Shown here: positions 48,306 through 60,055 of the stretch, piece by piece | How the letters are laid out: each line of letters begins with the position of its first letter | Position numbering within the stretch: the stretch's first letter is position 1 | Assembly: GCF_933775445.1 (NCBI RefSeq) | Contig: NC_065877.1 | Coordinates: 18,476,001 to 18,540,000, forward strand | DNA from: Argentina anserina | Taxonomy: Eukaryota > Streptophyta > Magnoliopsida > Rosales > Rosaceae | Length of the DNA: 64,000 nt | Reading direction: 5' to 3' | Made by a program: the position numbers and the translations under genes | Notes under the pieces: model-generated | Told to the model about the DNA's origin: nothing | The model's database searches: none | What the model saw: the letters and a program-made list of their open reading frames with translations, nothing else

Positions 48306-48673
48306 CTACCTCACCGTGCAAGCAACCACCTGCGCCCATTGTTTCAACCTTGCCTTCACCGTGTGTGGATTATCCCCGGGACCATATATCGTGTAGGGGT
48401 TGCCGATGGGGGAGTGGGAGTCGCACTCCGACGGTGTAGGCAAAAACGAAGACGTCGGAGTTGTGGAAGACTTGTAGCTTCTCTTGACGGCGTAGTAGAG
48501 TCCCAAAGCGGGAAGAGTATCGGAGAGTCAAATCCGAACCCCAACTCGATACACGCTTTCAACTCATCAAGGTCTTCGTCAATTACGTTCTTGCTACGCT
48601 GCTTTTGCTTCCTGCTGTTGCTTTTGCGGCGGTGCCACGACTCGTCGCGGTAGGCGTCGGGAGACCACGACTT
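48306..48673 (-). pseudogene. DUF1685 family protein fragment, frameshifted
   Basis: The minus strand reads SWSPDAYRDESWHRRKSNS, then NVIDEDLDELKACIELGFGF. It then shifts frame to continue SDTLPALGLYYAVKRSY and NPYTIYGPGDNPHTVKARLK, ending QWAQVVACTVR and a stop. These are the successive signature blocks of plant DUF1685 proteins, a family of unknown function. At the junction after GFGFDSP the usual few residues before SDTLPAL are missing and the frame changes, so a small deletion has occurred. There is no start codon in frame: a TAG lies just upstream. Its position inside a transposon cluster suggests a stranded or captured gene piece. Confidence 0.75.
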
Positions 48674-48859
48674 CTAACCCAGAAGTCGTAAAAGAAAAGT
48701 AGTAGTGGAATCATGTAATTTTAGCCAACTTTCTGGGCAACGGTTAAGGATTTTTGAAATTTGATTTTTTTTCTAATTTTGAAATCTTATTTGATTTTTT
48801 TATAATTTCAAATGTAAAACATGACTTTTTTTATAAGAAACCCTTTTTTGAAGGTAAGT

Positions 48860-49107
48860 CGGATTCTAAAGGATTGTAAAGATTATTTTAAGTTCTTCAA
48901 TCTTTTAAGGTATGTCATGTTTTCCGTAAAGTAAATGGTATAGCAAATCAACTTGCTCACCTTTCTAGCAGTACAAGTCTTGATGGATTATGCTATTATT
49001 CAAATTGTTCTCTATGAGAATTATTGTTATGCACTGATGTAACTCGGGTATAAGATCAATGCCCCACTCTTGCATAGTTTAATATAATAATAATAAATAA
49101 ATGGGAC
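48860..49107 (+). pseudogene. LINE 3' remnant (RNase H C-terminus with TAA tail)
   Basis: The plus strand encodes SHVFRKVNGIANQLAHLSSS, the typical C-terminal end of the RVT_3 RNase H of plant LINEs. It is followed by about 100 bp of 3' UTR and an ATAATAATAATAAATAAAT tail at about 49083-49102. Everything 5' of this is lost. Confidence 0.6.
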
Positions 49108-50230
49108 CATCTAATCTGAGTTCCGTCCCAGTAAATAAAAACCCTAAACAGGTTTTGTTAACTGAAATGTATAACTCTAGACTCAAGTTAACTAAAAACA
49201 ACTATTAATATATAAAGATTATAACAATAATTAACAAAATAACATATAAAAATATAAATTGAAAATAAAGCACAGAAAACTCGTCGGGTAACTTCTTATA
49301 ACTTCCCACATCCTATTTTTGGTAATTTAACAAACCTACAAAATCTAATGTTGGGTGCATGAAAAAAGGGATGTGCATTTAGTAATTTGAGTTGTGTGAA
49401 TAAAATTTTTCTAAGCCGAAACAAGATTGACTGAAGAAAAATAAAAATTCAATTGTAAAGGTAAATAGAAGAGCAAAAACGTTTCATATTTTTCCAATTT
49501 TTTCGATGAATAATACTCTTCCCAATTTGTTTACCAACTATTTAAGTATGAGATCTATAATTTTAAAGCAATAATCTTTCCAAATCATGCTTTCAAAACT
49601 ACTTCAGAAAACCAGAAGCAAATACGAGAACCGAGAGAGAGTATCAAGCACCAACAAATTTTCTCGAAAACAAAAGTGGTCATAGCAACAAAAAATCAAT
49701 CCTCACACATGTATATGACTTCAACGACAATTAATCATATGAACACCACCACAACCTCTCTCTCCTAATGTCTAACTTCTAGAGCCCTTTAAAGAAGAGG
49801 TGCAAGGTCCACCCTTGATGTTGATGGTATTTCGTGCACTCATGGGCTCTTAGTTGTTTATGTCATCATTTTCGAGACCTAGTATTCCAAGCATCTTTTC
49901 ATTCTTAAGTTTGGGTCAGTGATATCACTTAGTTCATCAAGAGTCTATCACATTTCATCTTAATATCCCTACCATAATCAAGTTAACGCTCTCCGTGGTT
50001 TGGAGGCATTTGAATTGGGTCAAAAACCAATCCATCAAGGATTTTTATCTACATCTCTTATCTTAGTCCCAATATAGATGATTTGTGACCACAAGCTGCA
50101 AGTTCAGTTGTTTTTGGATACCACCTAACTAACAAGGTAGTGGAGTGCAACGACATCCATTACGAGAGCAAATCGTCTCATATTTGATTCCAACGCGTGT
50201 TGTGAGAGATCTTGCGCTATAAGGTGAGTG
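49108..50230. other. AT-rich stretch, no gene seen
   Basis: No coding segment, clear repeat border or known motif could be identified. Confidence 0.4.
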
Positions 50231-50784
50231 TAAACTTTTTCTCACTATGCTTAACAAAGGTATAACCTCACACAACCCTCCCAAAATTATACCCTAATAT
50301 CGAGGCAGATCGTGCGGGGACCACTATCAAAGGAGATATACCGAAAATTTCGGCACAGCCTCCTATGAAAGTAGCCAACCTAACCTGCACAAAAAACACT
50401 CACAATATCTCAAATCCAACCTCGACACTTGGAGCCACCATACCCCCCCTAACTTTCAACTCAACAATCACAATTCAAAAATATAATTCAAAAGGTATGA
50501 CAGAATATGCCACATTCGTTACCTAATCACGTTGGACCCTGAGAGCTCGTAGCTCGTCTTATACCGCAACCGCCCAACCTAGTAAGATGATGAGATCACA
50601 ACAATCATACAACATTCTATAAACGTTGAACCGTGTAAATTTACACTTATAACTACGTTCAGACGGGAAGTAAACACGAGACCATATGATACTAGGCGAA
50701 CCACTAGTCCTCTCCTTTCTAATCTCTATCGGAACTCTGCTAGTACATCCCCTATCTTCTAGCGACACAGTAATATCAATACCT

Positions 50785-50930
50785 CTTCCGGTTCATCCCG
50801 TCTCTTCCGACGATTCTGCCGATTCATCCCCTCTCTTCCGGTTCTCATGGTTCATCTCCTCTCTTCCGGTTCTCCCGGTTCATCCCCTCCCTTCCGGTAC
50901 CCCCGGTTCATCCCCTCTCTTCGGGCTGCC
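50785..50930 (+). repeat. minisatellite with GGTTCATCCCCTCTCTTCC units
   Basis: Five units of about 27-30 bp, each with GGTTCATC(C/T)CCTC(T/C)CTTCCG or a near variant, in tandem. Confidence 0.85.
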
Positions 50931-52137
50931 TACGTACCCTTTAAAAAGGATCAAGCCATTCTTAGTTCAACAATAAGGTATAGCACCATTATGATCGAAG
51001 AAATAAGTCGAGAATCCTATTCTCGAGTAATTAAATAACCAACACGTCTAGTAAGTCCAATAAATAAATCCTTACTCCATAGGACGAAAAGAGAAACAAT
51101 CTAACAGGTGGATTTTCACGATTCACAATCTGAATATCTGTATTTTCAATAAATCCTAACGATTATTAACTTCATCAATTCAATCTCACATTTTACGAAT
51201 GAATTCCCTACACCGAGAGAGTTATTTTGACCCCTACAACTCGGCCGGATTCCGGTGCGACGCGCCCCCACGCACCGCCGGAACAGTGGCGGTGCCACCG
51301 CTGACAACGGCCTCTGATCACCACCAAATTTCATCAACACAATCTACTCAACATTTCTAACAACTTTCTAGTTCACTACTAAGGCCAAATCGAAGTCTAA
51401 ATACATCAATCGAATACAAATAGAAAAGCCCCAAATCATGAAACCCTAGAATTTCAAATTGTTGATTCTCTTACCTCAAGGCGAGTTGGTTCAATTCCTT
51501 TGGAGGTTTTGTTGTTGGAGATGAGACCTGTAAAACCCTCAAGAAATTCGAGCTCGTCTTAAACCACAACCGCCCAACCCACTATAAGACTACAAAGGTC
51601 ATTAGTCAACCCGTAAAATAAATTCCCCTCAATAGTTACTCCAACAATGAAAGTATCTTAACAATTTATGAGAATCTCATTCTCACGAAAATGATCAACA
51701 ACACATCTCACCCTTATCGACTAGTCCCCGCTAGTCTAAAATAAATATCAATAATAGAAAATGAACTAGCCTCGCTGGCCTCAGTAAAGTGATCATGTTA
51801 TACCATATGTCATACACTATGCCCCCTCCCAGGCAACTCAGAAATGTTCTCATACTCCCATTATTGGCTTTTCGTGATATTTTTGAATATCACATCGCCT
51901 CCTAGGCAGAAAGAGATATCATAATACTCTACTAGCTCTCGCCAACGTGCCCCTCTCGAGCAAAATAAATGTGTACTCACATACCCCAGAAACCATCATG
52001 TTGTGCTAACAGAGAGGGTAACGGGCTTTCGTGGCATTGCCGGCATACCAGATCACCTCCTAGATGGAAAGGGCTTAGGTGCATTACTTGGGGTAGCCAC
52101 CAACACCATAAGATGTAATATACTTATACAGTGCTAG

Positions 52138-52155
52138 CATCATCACCATCATCAC

Positions 52156-52194
<39 letters not shown>

Positions 52195-52203
52195 ATCATC
52201 ATC
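52138..52203 (+). repeat. ATC/CAT trinucleotide microsatellite
   Basis: About 20 CAT units with early CAC interruptions and one ATAT interruption near the end. Confidence 0.92.
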
Positions 52204-52473
52204 TTCCGAAAAGCCCCATATTCAACAATAAATATATATATTGCCGATACCTTGTTGATTCTAATCGAATAGCCGAGTTGATAGGACTTGCTTATGTCTC
52301 GTTGATTCCAATCGAATGACCGAGTTGTCTATGGCTTACTGGAGAACAAATAAATAACCAATATACCATTCCAGTCAATTAGTATCACAACCGTGTCATG
52401 GCCCCGAATTTCCGAATGATAAAAAATAGAATTTGAAACCATGAAAACTCTAACATAATTCCAAACTCTAACA

Positions 52474-54981
52474 TGTCACACATCCAAATCCGAGACCATT
52501 ATTATATGGAAATATGGTTCCAGAATTAGAGGTGTGACCTTAAAATCAATAAAATTTTGTCAATAAAACTGACAGAAATATATGTATGAATAATACTTTT
52601 ATTATAAAAGTAAATCAGAGTTATTTTACAATACAACAGATTTAGAAATACTGAAGTTTAGTAAAAATACATGAGTCTCGCATTTATTGTCTTGAAATAG
52701 TAATTGAAGAAAAACCATCATTTTACTTAGTAGATTCATTTCATGCTCCAAGCGTCTACGCATTACTTGAAAATAAGATTGTGTAGCATCATGAGTAACA
52801 CAGATCCAGTAAGTACATAAAACATTCGTATAATAATTTAGCTAATGAGAAATTCAAATATGAAAAACCAAGTAAAATGTACCAAAGAACCAGATGTATT
52901 TGGTCACATGAATTCTTACTTATGCATATAGATATACATATCAGTATCAATAAATTCAATCAATTGTGTGAATTTTCAAGAAAACTGGTAATTAATCACA
53001 AAGTCACATGTTAGGGTTCACGTTTATCCAAAACACGGATAAGCCTCAGCATACCGAGGCCAACACCAAAGTATGTATACTCAAGGTCATAATAGTGCAA
53101 TTATTATAATATTGCACTATCTGTAGGGACTAGGGCCTAAAACTAACTCACAAAGCACAAAACAATTTTACCATCAATTCACTTAAGCACGGGGTAGCAC
53201 TAATTACCCGTCTTCACACATCCAACTCAATAATGTCAATAGAATATCACAAAGTTTAGTAATTAAGACAATATTTAAATACTCAAAAATATATATATAA
53301 TCTTACACCAATATATAAATACTTATCAATAACTCAATGTATGCATGAAATAAACAAGTTAATAAACTTGAAAGTAAATGTGCAAATAAAGTAAATGTAA
53401 TTTAAATTAAAAGTAATTAGATAATATTAGTTAGTAGTCAAATAATTAGTAGTCATTTCTCCCATAATAAGGAAAGTCTTTGTCTAAAGTAGCAATTGTC
53501 ATTCAAATAATAGTGTCAAAGTCCGTCCACTTTCCGTATCGATTACTCAATCAATAAACATCCAAATTAAGCAAGTGAGGAGTCTATGTTAAACATTTTT
53601 GAGTGATTCAAAAGCCTAAATTGAAGTATTTTTCATGAGGAATTTAATGTTATTGTTACCTTGGACAAACTCAGATGGTATAAAATACGAAAATATAGCT
53701 CTTACCGAAACATGGTCTTTTCCATTTTATTCTTAGTTATGCACTTTGATAAATCTAAAGAGACAAACGATTATAAGGATGTAAGATGTACTTACCTTGA
53801 AGTTTCAGTGGTGAAATGAGAGTTTTGATGTCGATTCAAAGTTGGATTACTTTAGTAAAAAAGAAACTTGTTTAAGAGAGAAAAAGTGAAGGCTAGAATT
53901 TTAGCTTGAAAAACATTGGATGGTTGAGTTTTCTATGAACTAAGTTAACTCTAGAGTTGCATAATTTCTGATTTTGAAGTGTGAAGAAAACTTAAGGCAG
54001 CTCACAACTATAAATAGGCCAAGAAGGAACACAAAAAATTCAATTCTCACATACCATTCTCAATAATTAATATTGAGTGATGGCCTAGCTAGTTAGTGTG
54101 GTTGTTGGCAAAGAAAAAAAAATAGTGTGATGGAGTAAAACATAAAAATAAATCAGCTAGGTTCAAAACATATTGGCATAAGGATTATATATATATATAT
54201 ATATATAGTTCTTATCCAAAGTGAAGATTCACTCTGAAGTTTCATAGTGAAGTTTCAATTTTGGCACACTTTTCGGTCAAATTTTTTCACCATAAGCGAT
54301 TCAATATTTAGATATGCTATTCAAGATCATCTCTATAAAGTTTCATCTAATTTGACAATGATTTGAGCTTTCAAAATTGAGATTTACACGAACGGTTCAC
54401 GTTGAATAATTTTAATTCATTCATTGATTTAATCTAATTTCAGTACCTTAACGATGTCCGAATTAGATGAAATTTTATAGAGATAATCTTGAATAGCATA
54501 TCTAAATATTGAATCGCTTATGGTGAAAAAATTTGACCGAAAAGTGTGCCAAAATTGGAACTTCATTCTGAAACTTCAGAGTGAACCTTCACTCTGGATA
54601 AAGACTGTATATATATATATAAGTAGATATAATAAACACATTTATATGTGTTATTCTAAAAAGTAAAGGAATTTAGTATATTCCTTTCATAAGGTTTTCA
54701 ATATATTTACATTATCTAATACTAATATAATGCATAAAAGATAATACTATTAATATTAGTCTTAAACAAGATTACAAAGTATTGAGTATACGCAAGAATA
54801 TGAGCTAACGTATTCAAATCGTGGTCTGATACTTACAAAAAGAAATTTTCTATCTTTGAAAGTATGTACCTTAGCATCATTAGTTTCTAAAGAGAAATAT
54901 TAGAAGAAAATTGAAAATTAATTCTAATTTAATATAACCTTAGTGTACTAAATAGTAAATATTAAATTACGGGATATTACA
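52474..54981 (-). repeat. 2.5-kb 3' LTR of a Ty3/gypsy element (with nested MITE)
   Basis: Read on the minus strand it begins TGTAATATCCCG directly after a purine-rich AAGGTGGGTAGAC and ends GGATGTGTGACA. A TATA box (CCTATTTATAG on the minus strand, 54019-54009) fits a promoter role. It lies immediately 3' of the gypsy integrase frame, the correct place for a 3' LTR. The MITE at 54207-54607 is inserted in it. Confidence 0.65.
54207..54607. mobile_element. foldback MITE, copy 2
   Basis: Left arm AGTTCTTATCCAAAGTGAAG pairs with the reverse complement of the right end, AGTCTTTATCCAGAGTGAAG. Pairing continues through GGCACACTTTTCGGTCAAA. It is flanked by (TA)n on both sides, so the target duplication is hidden. 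Confidence 0.8.
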
Positions 54982-54989
54982 GTCTACCC

Positions 54990-57640
54990 ACCTTAAAAGA
55001 AAATTCGTCCTCGAGTTTTACGTACCTTGTTCCATTTGTTCTATGAACAAATGCGGGTGTTTCTTTCTCATTTCTGATTCTAACTCCAATGAAGCCTCGT
55101 TTTCATCATGTTGATTCCATTGTATCTTCACCATTGGAATCTCCTTAGTACGGAGCTTTCTTACTTCCTTGCCTAATATGCGAACAGGTGTTTCGTCATA
55201 TGTGACATCCTTCGCGAGTTCTGTGGTACTATAGTCTATGACGTGGGAATTGTCTGGCTTGTATTCCCGTAACATAGATACATGGAAAACGTTATGCACG
55301 TTGGACAAATGTTGTGGTAGATCTAGTCGATAGGCTAAATCACCAACTCTTTCTATAATTTGGAAAAGTCTAAAAAACCGCGGTGACAACTTGACAATCT
55401 TTTTTCCAAAACGGACAACGCCTCGCATGGGTGAAACTTTCAACAAGACACGATCTCCGACATGAAACTCTACATTCCTCTTATGTCGATCGGCATATGT
55501 CTTTGTCGACTCTGTGCAGCTTTCAAGCGCTCTTTAATTGAAGCAACGACCTTCGCGGGATGCTTAATTACATCAGGTCCGGGAAGAACAGCTTCGCCTA
55601 CTTCAGCATAACATATTGGTGTACGGCATGGTCTCGCATACAGAGCTTCAAAAGGCACCATCCTTATGTTTGAGTGATAACTGTTGTTGTAAGCAAACTC
55701 GATCAAATATAGGTGATCTTCCCAGCTCCCTCCAAAATCCAAAATGCAAGACCTAAGCATATCTTCCATCACTTGATTGACTCTTTCAGTTTGTCCATCA
55801 GTTTGAGGATGAAATGCAGTGCTCATGTTTAACTTCATCTCCATTGCACTTTGTAAGCTAACCCAAAATCTTTAGGTGAATCGGGCATCACGATTTGACA
55901 CTTTCGATACAGGAACTCCGTGTAGACGTACTACTTATGTTAGGTATAGCTTACTTAAGAAATCGATGGAATATGTTACCTTTATTGGTAAGAAATGGAA
56001 AGATTTTGTAAGGCGATCAACAATGACCCAAATTGCATCGTTGCCTCTTTGCGTCCTTGGCAATCCAGTAACGAATTCCATCGTGATGTGCTCCCACTTC
56101 CATTCTGGAATTTTGAGAGGTTGTAATAATCCTCCCATTCGCACGTGCTCCGCCGTCACAAGTTGGCATGTAAGAAACCTAGAGACATAGTTAGCAATGT
56201 CTCTCTTCATGTTGTTCCACTAATAGTTCTTTCGTAGGTCTTTATACATCTTTATTCCTCCTGAGTGGATTGTGAATTTTGAACGATGTGCTTCTTGCAT
56301 TATATTCTTCTTTAATAATGCAACATTTGACACACAAAGCCTCCCTCTAAAGCGCATCCCTTCTTCCGTATGTGTGCTCCAGTCTTTGGGGTGCTTCTCT
56401 TTCATTACCCGAATGTATTCCACGAGCCCTTCATCTTCTCGTTGTGCTTGAATGATTTCACTTATTATTGAGGGTTGCACCACTAAGTTTCCAATAAACA
56501 TCTCATTCATGTTCGTTGAAGGAGTAAGATTGTACTCAATTAGAGTTCTTAACATGCTCCATTCCTCTCATATAATTGTAGCTAGGTGACTTCGGGGTTT
56601 TCGGCTTAAAGCGTCAGTCACTACATTTGCTTTACTAGGATGGTATTGCAATGTGAAGTCATAGTCCTTGATAAGCTCCATCCATCTTCTTTGTCGCATG
56701 TTGAAATCGTTCTAGGAGAAAATATATTTTAAACTTTTATGGTCATAGAATAGATCAAACCGCTTCCCATACAAATAATGCCTCCAAACCTTCAAAGCAA
56801 AAACCACAGCTGCTAGCTCAAGATCATGGGTTGGGTAGTTCTTCTCATGCACCTTCAATTTTCGAGATGCATAAGTTAGCACCTTCCCATTTTTCATGAG
56901 AACGCAACTGAGTCCTTGATGTGATGCGTCGCTATATATGATAAAAGAAATCCCACTTTCTAGAATGGTGAGGATTGGTGTTGTCGTCAGCCTTTCCTTT
57001 AGCTTCTGAAATGCTTGTTCACAGTTGGCGTCCCAAATATACTTCACATTCTTTCGAGTCAACCTTGTCAATGGAAGAGCAATTTTTTAAAAGCCTTGAA
57101 TGAACCTCCGATAATATCTAGCAAGGCCAAGAAAACTTCGTACTTCAGTTGGAGTGGTAAGAGCTTTCCATTCCAACACAGCTTTGATCTTTGCAGGGTC
57201 CATTGCTATTCCATTTTGAGAGACAACGTGGCTCAAGAATTTCACTTGGTGTTGCCAAAAATCACACTTCTCAAATTTTGCATATAGCTTGTGTTCTCTC
57301 AACACTTGTAAGGTAGTCTCCAAGTGTTGTGTGTGGTCTGCTTCATTTTTGGGATAAATCAAAATATTATCGATGAAGACGATAATAAACTTATCCAAAA
57401 ATAAACTAAAAACTCTATTCATCAAGTTCATGAATATGACTGGTGCATTGCCCAAAATGCATTACTAACCACTCATATTGTCCATACCGCGTGTTGAATG
57501 CGGTTTTAAGGATATCTATCCTTTTTGACAAGAAATTGGTGGTACCCAGAACGTAAGTCGATTTTTGAGAATACTCGGCCCCATCAGTTAATTTACCAGA
57601 AGGTACATTTTCTTCCATTCTGGTCCCAACCGCCACAATT
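54990..57640 (-). pseudogene. Ty3/gypsy (Tekay/Del-like chromovirus) pol remnant
   Basis: On the minus strand the order is RT (57600-57087), RNase H (57071-56712), integrase zinc-binding region (56555-56220), integrase core (56210-55470) and integrase C-terminal/chromodomain-like region (55446-55018). Landmarks are [67 protein letters not shown] and EVRKLRTKEIPMVKIQW. Gag, protease and the first part of RT are missing. RT and integrase are split by frameshifts, and the RT metal-binding box reads FIDN in place of F/Y-x-DD. It is inactive. Confidence 0.88.
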
Positions 57641-57649
57641 AATCGAAAA

Positions 57650-58856
57650 CAATAAAATGCATAAATTAAATGAAACTGTAACTTTAACTTAAATGCGTGT
57701 CAAACGTAAAAGCAAGTCACCGTCAAATGTAGACTTGTTGTAGTGAGATTTACTCACCTTAAATCTTGCGTAAAAATTATACAACCCTATGTGAGGTTCC
57801 TTCACTCGTTTTGTTAGTCACATAGTAGCATAACAACGTACTTAGAAAACGAATAAAATTACAGTTACAAAACTGTTACGCAAAACACTGTTCATGCGCC
57901 GCCCAAAGCAGCCGCGTGTGGCCTCACTTACAGCCCTGAAAACCCTCAAATTTCCTTCCTACACTGTCCTAGGCCTAATACCTAGTCTCTGCCGCCCTCA
58001 CCTCCTCCCACGCGCCACCCTAGACGGCGACACGCGCACCACAATTCCTCCACCCAAAAACTTCATCAAAATGAAAAACTTACAACATCAAAGACGTAGA
58101 TCACAAGGAGGATCACAACCGTACATGTGTTAAGACCCAGATCACCGGAAAGTAGCCGGAAAGTCGCTGCCTCCTCAAATCTCCGACGTTGCAGCTGCGG
58201 CCTTAAATTCCCGTCATGGCCGACGGAAACACCTTTAGAGCGAAGAGGGAGGCCGGAGATATGAGCCCCGCGCCTTGGAGTCGCCGGAAAGGACAAAGAC
58301 GACGGCGGAATCTTGCAGACGTCTTGGCTCCGTGAATGTCACTTTATGGGTTGTGGATCTATGCTTAGGTGAGAGATAACGACGTGATTCGTCGTTTAGG
58401 ACAAGTGGCGGCTTGATCGCCGGCCAAACCAGCGAGATCGGTGAGATGAGGTGATTTCCGGGAAAAGGGGGTCGGGAGGGTCGCGCGGTCGGTCTGGGTT
58501 TCCTTTTTGGTTTGTGATTTTAGGGTTTTCCCAAAAAGTCCTTTTATACCTTTGCAAAATCGGAAACCCAACTTCCACATGCGACATCCGATTAAAGTGT
58601 GCCACATGTCCACGAACTCGTATCGACGAGCTCTACAACTTTCTTGAAGGAAGTTTTCAGAGATGAGCGACGGATTAAAAGTAAACTTATGAGCCTCTGG
58701 AATATAAACGTTTTTCAACCTTAAATTTTCCAAAATCAGTTTCATTTCGCAAACACAACGATGAGAAGGCGTAGAATGCGATTTTACTCGAATTACCAAG
58801 CATAATAATTTACATGAATTATCAGAATTTAAACTTGAAAATTCGAGTTATTACAT
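57650..58856 (-). repeat. 5' part of a second gypsy LTR, truncated
   Basis: On the minus strand it starts TGTAATAACTCGAATTTTC and parallels the solo LTR at 14592 through GAGCTCGTCGATACGAGTTCG, a GGTATAAAAGGA TATA box and a GC-rich leader. It ends in a segment with AAGGTGAGTAAAT. The minus-strand open frames at 58799-58365 and 58296-58066 lie in this LTR and are not genes. Its sequence differs from the LTR at 52474-54981, so the two are not a pair. Confidence 0.65.
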
Positions 58857-58929
58857 TTACCATGAATATGCAACTATAACCCCAAAACCAATACAAGTAT
58901 TCAAAAATCACATCCACCATCAATTGATA

Positions 58930-59421
58930 CAAACACATATAGTCACACTGATTATGGATGGGCATAAGCCTATGCCAACATTGTTGTTATATACATATTT
59001 TAAGTGTTGCTGAATGTTGATATGTAGTTGAGTATTCATGTTTAGAGTTTACTCATGTTAGCTGTGAAGCTGACCGGGTTTGTGTTTGCAATCACGGTGT
59101 ACCAATCAATGGTGCAGGGGGTAGTGCTGCAAGTAATACATAACAACAGTCAGAGGATTCGGCAGTGGGGTAGTAGCTAGTTGTCTTGTAACTGTTTATC
59201 TTTTTGGTTTGGTGAGAATAGTGAGACTATGCCAATTATATTTGTTTACATTTGTTTTTGTAATAACAATGTAAATTTAGTTTGTGGACTGAGTTGTTTG
59301 TTTAAATTCATATTGGATATTCAGCTGCTGTAATATAATTTCAATTATACATTGATGTTATTTTGGAGTTCTTCGCATCCTTGAATTTGAATTTTTACTA
59401 TTCAAAATTTGGGATTGTGAC
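58930..59421 (+). repeat. 3' part of a gypsy LTR, plus strand
   Basis: GACCGGGTTTGTGTTTGCAA, GGTGTACC, TGGACTGAGTTG and the closing GGGATTGTGACA correspond in order to the 3' third of the solo LTR at 14592-17071. It lies head to head with the LTR at 57650-58856, so at least two insertions or an inversion are involved. Confidence 0.6.
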
Positions 59422-60055
59422 ATATATTTTCGTACATGATATTTGAAGTTCGACCTAACATATATACACGACATGAGTAACTCTGCTAGTCTATTTGCCA
59501 TTAAGAATATAATAAAGGGTAAAGTAGACTTTCCATTAAAATTCCTCCTTTGAGGTGTCTACAATTATGGGGAAAACTTAAGATAAAATAAAAGAATGAT
59601 ATCGAGATATAAATTATTTGTCAGATGTCTCATCCCTCTGTAATAAAATAAGATGGAAGACGAGACATACGTTTTTAGACATCGATCACATCACATCCCT
59701 ATGTTTAAGACCGAATCGAAATTTCAGCATTTTATGCCATCCCTGTAATCATACACTAGATGTCGGTCGAGAAAATGAACAAGTTGGTGGAATCTCTAAA
59801 TACCGGGCCCCGAAGGAGAAAAGAAGAAGAAGAAAAAAAAAGGGACCGCCATTACTGGCACCTATAAAAGCTTTTAGTGGATAAAATCATATATATGTAA
59901 TTGTACTGGTAAAATCCCACCGAAGCCATCAAACGTGAAAACCCTCCTCCCTCTTTGAATCTCCTCTTCAATTTCACCCACTACTGTTTGGGTTCAGGTC
60001 AAGACCTCCTCTTGAGTCTCATAAGCGTTTTGATTTGACCCAATTGTATCCCTGG
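59422..60055 (+). promoter_or_regulatory. upstream region and 5' leader of the SANT-domain gene
   Basis: No transposon is evident here. A purine-rich run (GAAGAAGAAGAAAAAAAAAG) lies at about 59825-59845 and a pyrimidine-rich leader at 59940-59985 precedes the start codon. A clear TATA box was not identified. Confidence 0.4.

Larger units (their letters stand above)
50230..52473 (-). mobile_element. overlapping gypsy-type LTR fragments
   Basis: The words AGCTCGTCTTATACCGCAAC (about 50551) and AGCTCGTCTTAAACCACAAC (about 51550), each followed by CGCCCAAC, show two copies of the same LTR segment about 1 kb apart. The segment near 51200-51500 is GC-rich and leader-like. An LTR end TGTCATGGCCCCG (plus-strand view) occurs at about 52397. 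No coding remains; the exact element borders are unclear. Confidence 0.45.

Noticed and set aside
58066..58799. 144- and 76-codon minus-strand frames as genes
   Set aside because: The region is the promoter and leader of a gypsy LTR related to 14592-17071.
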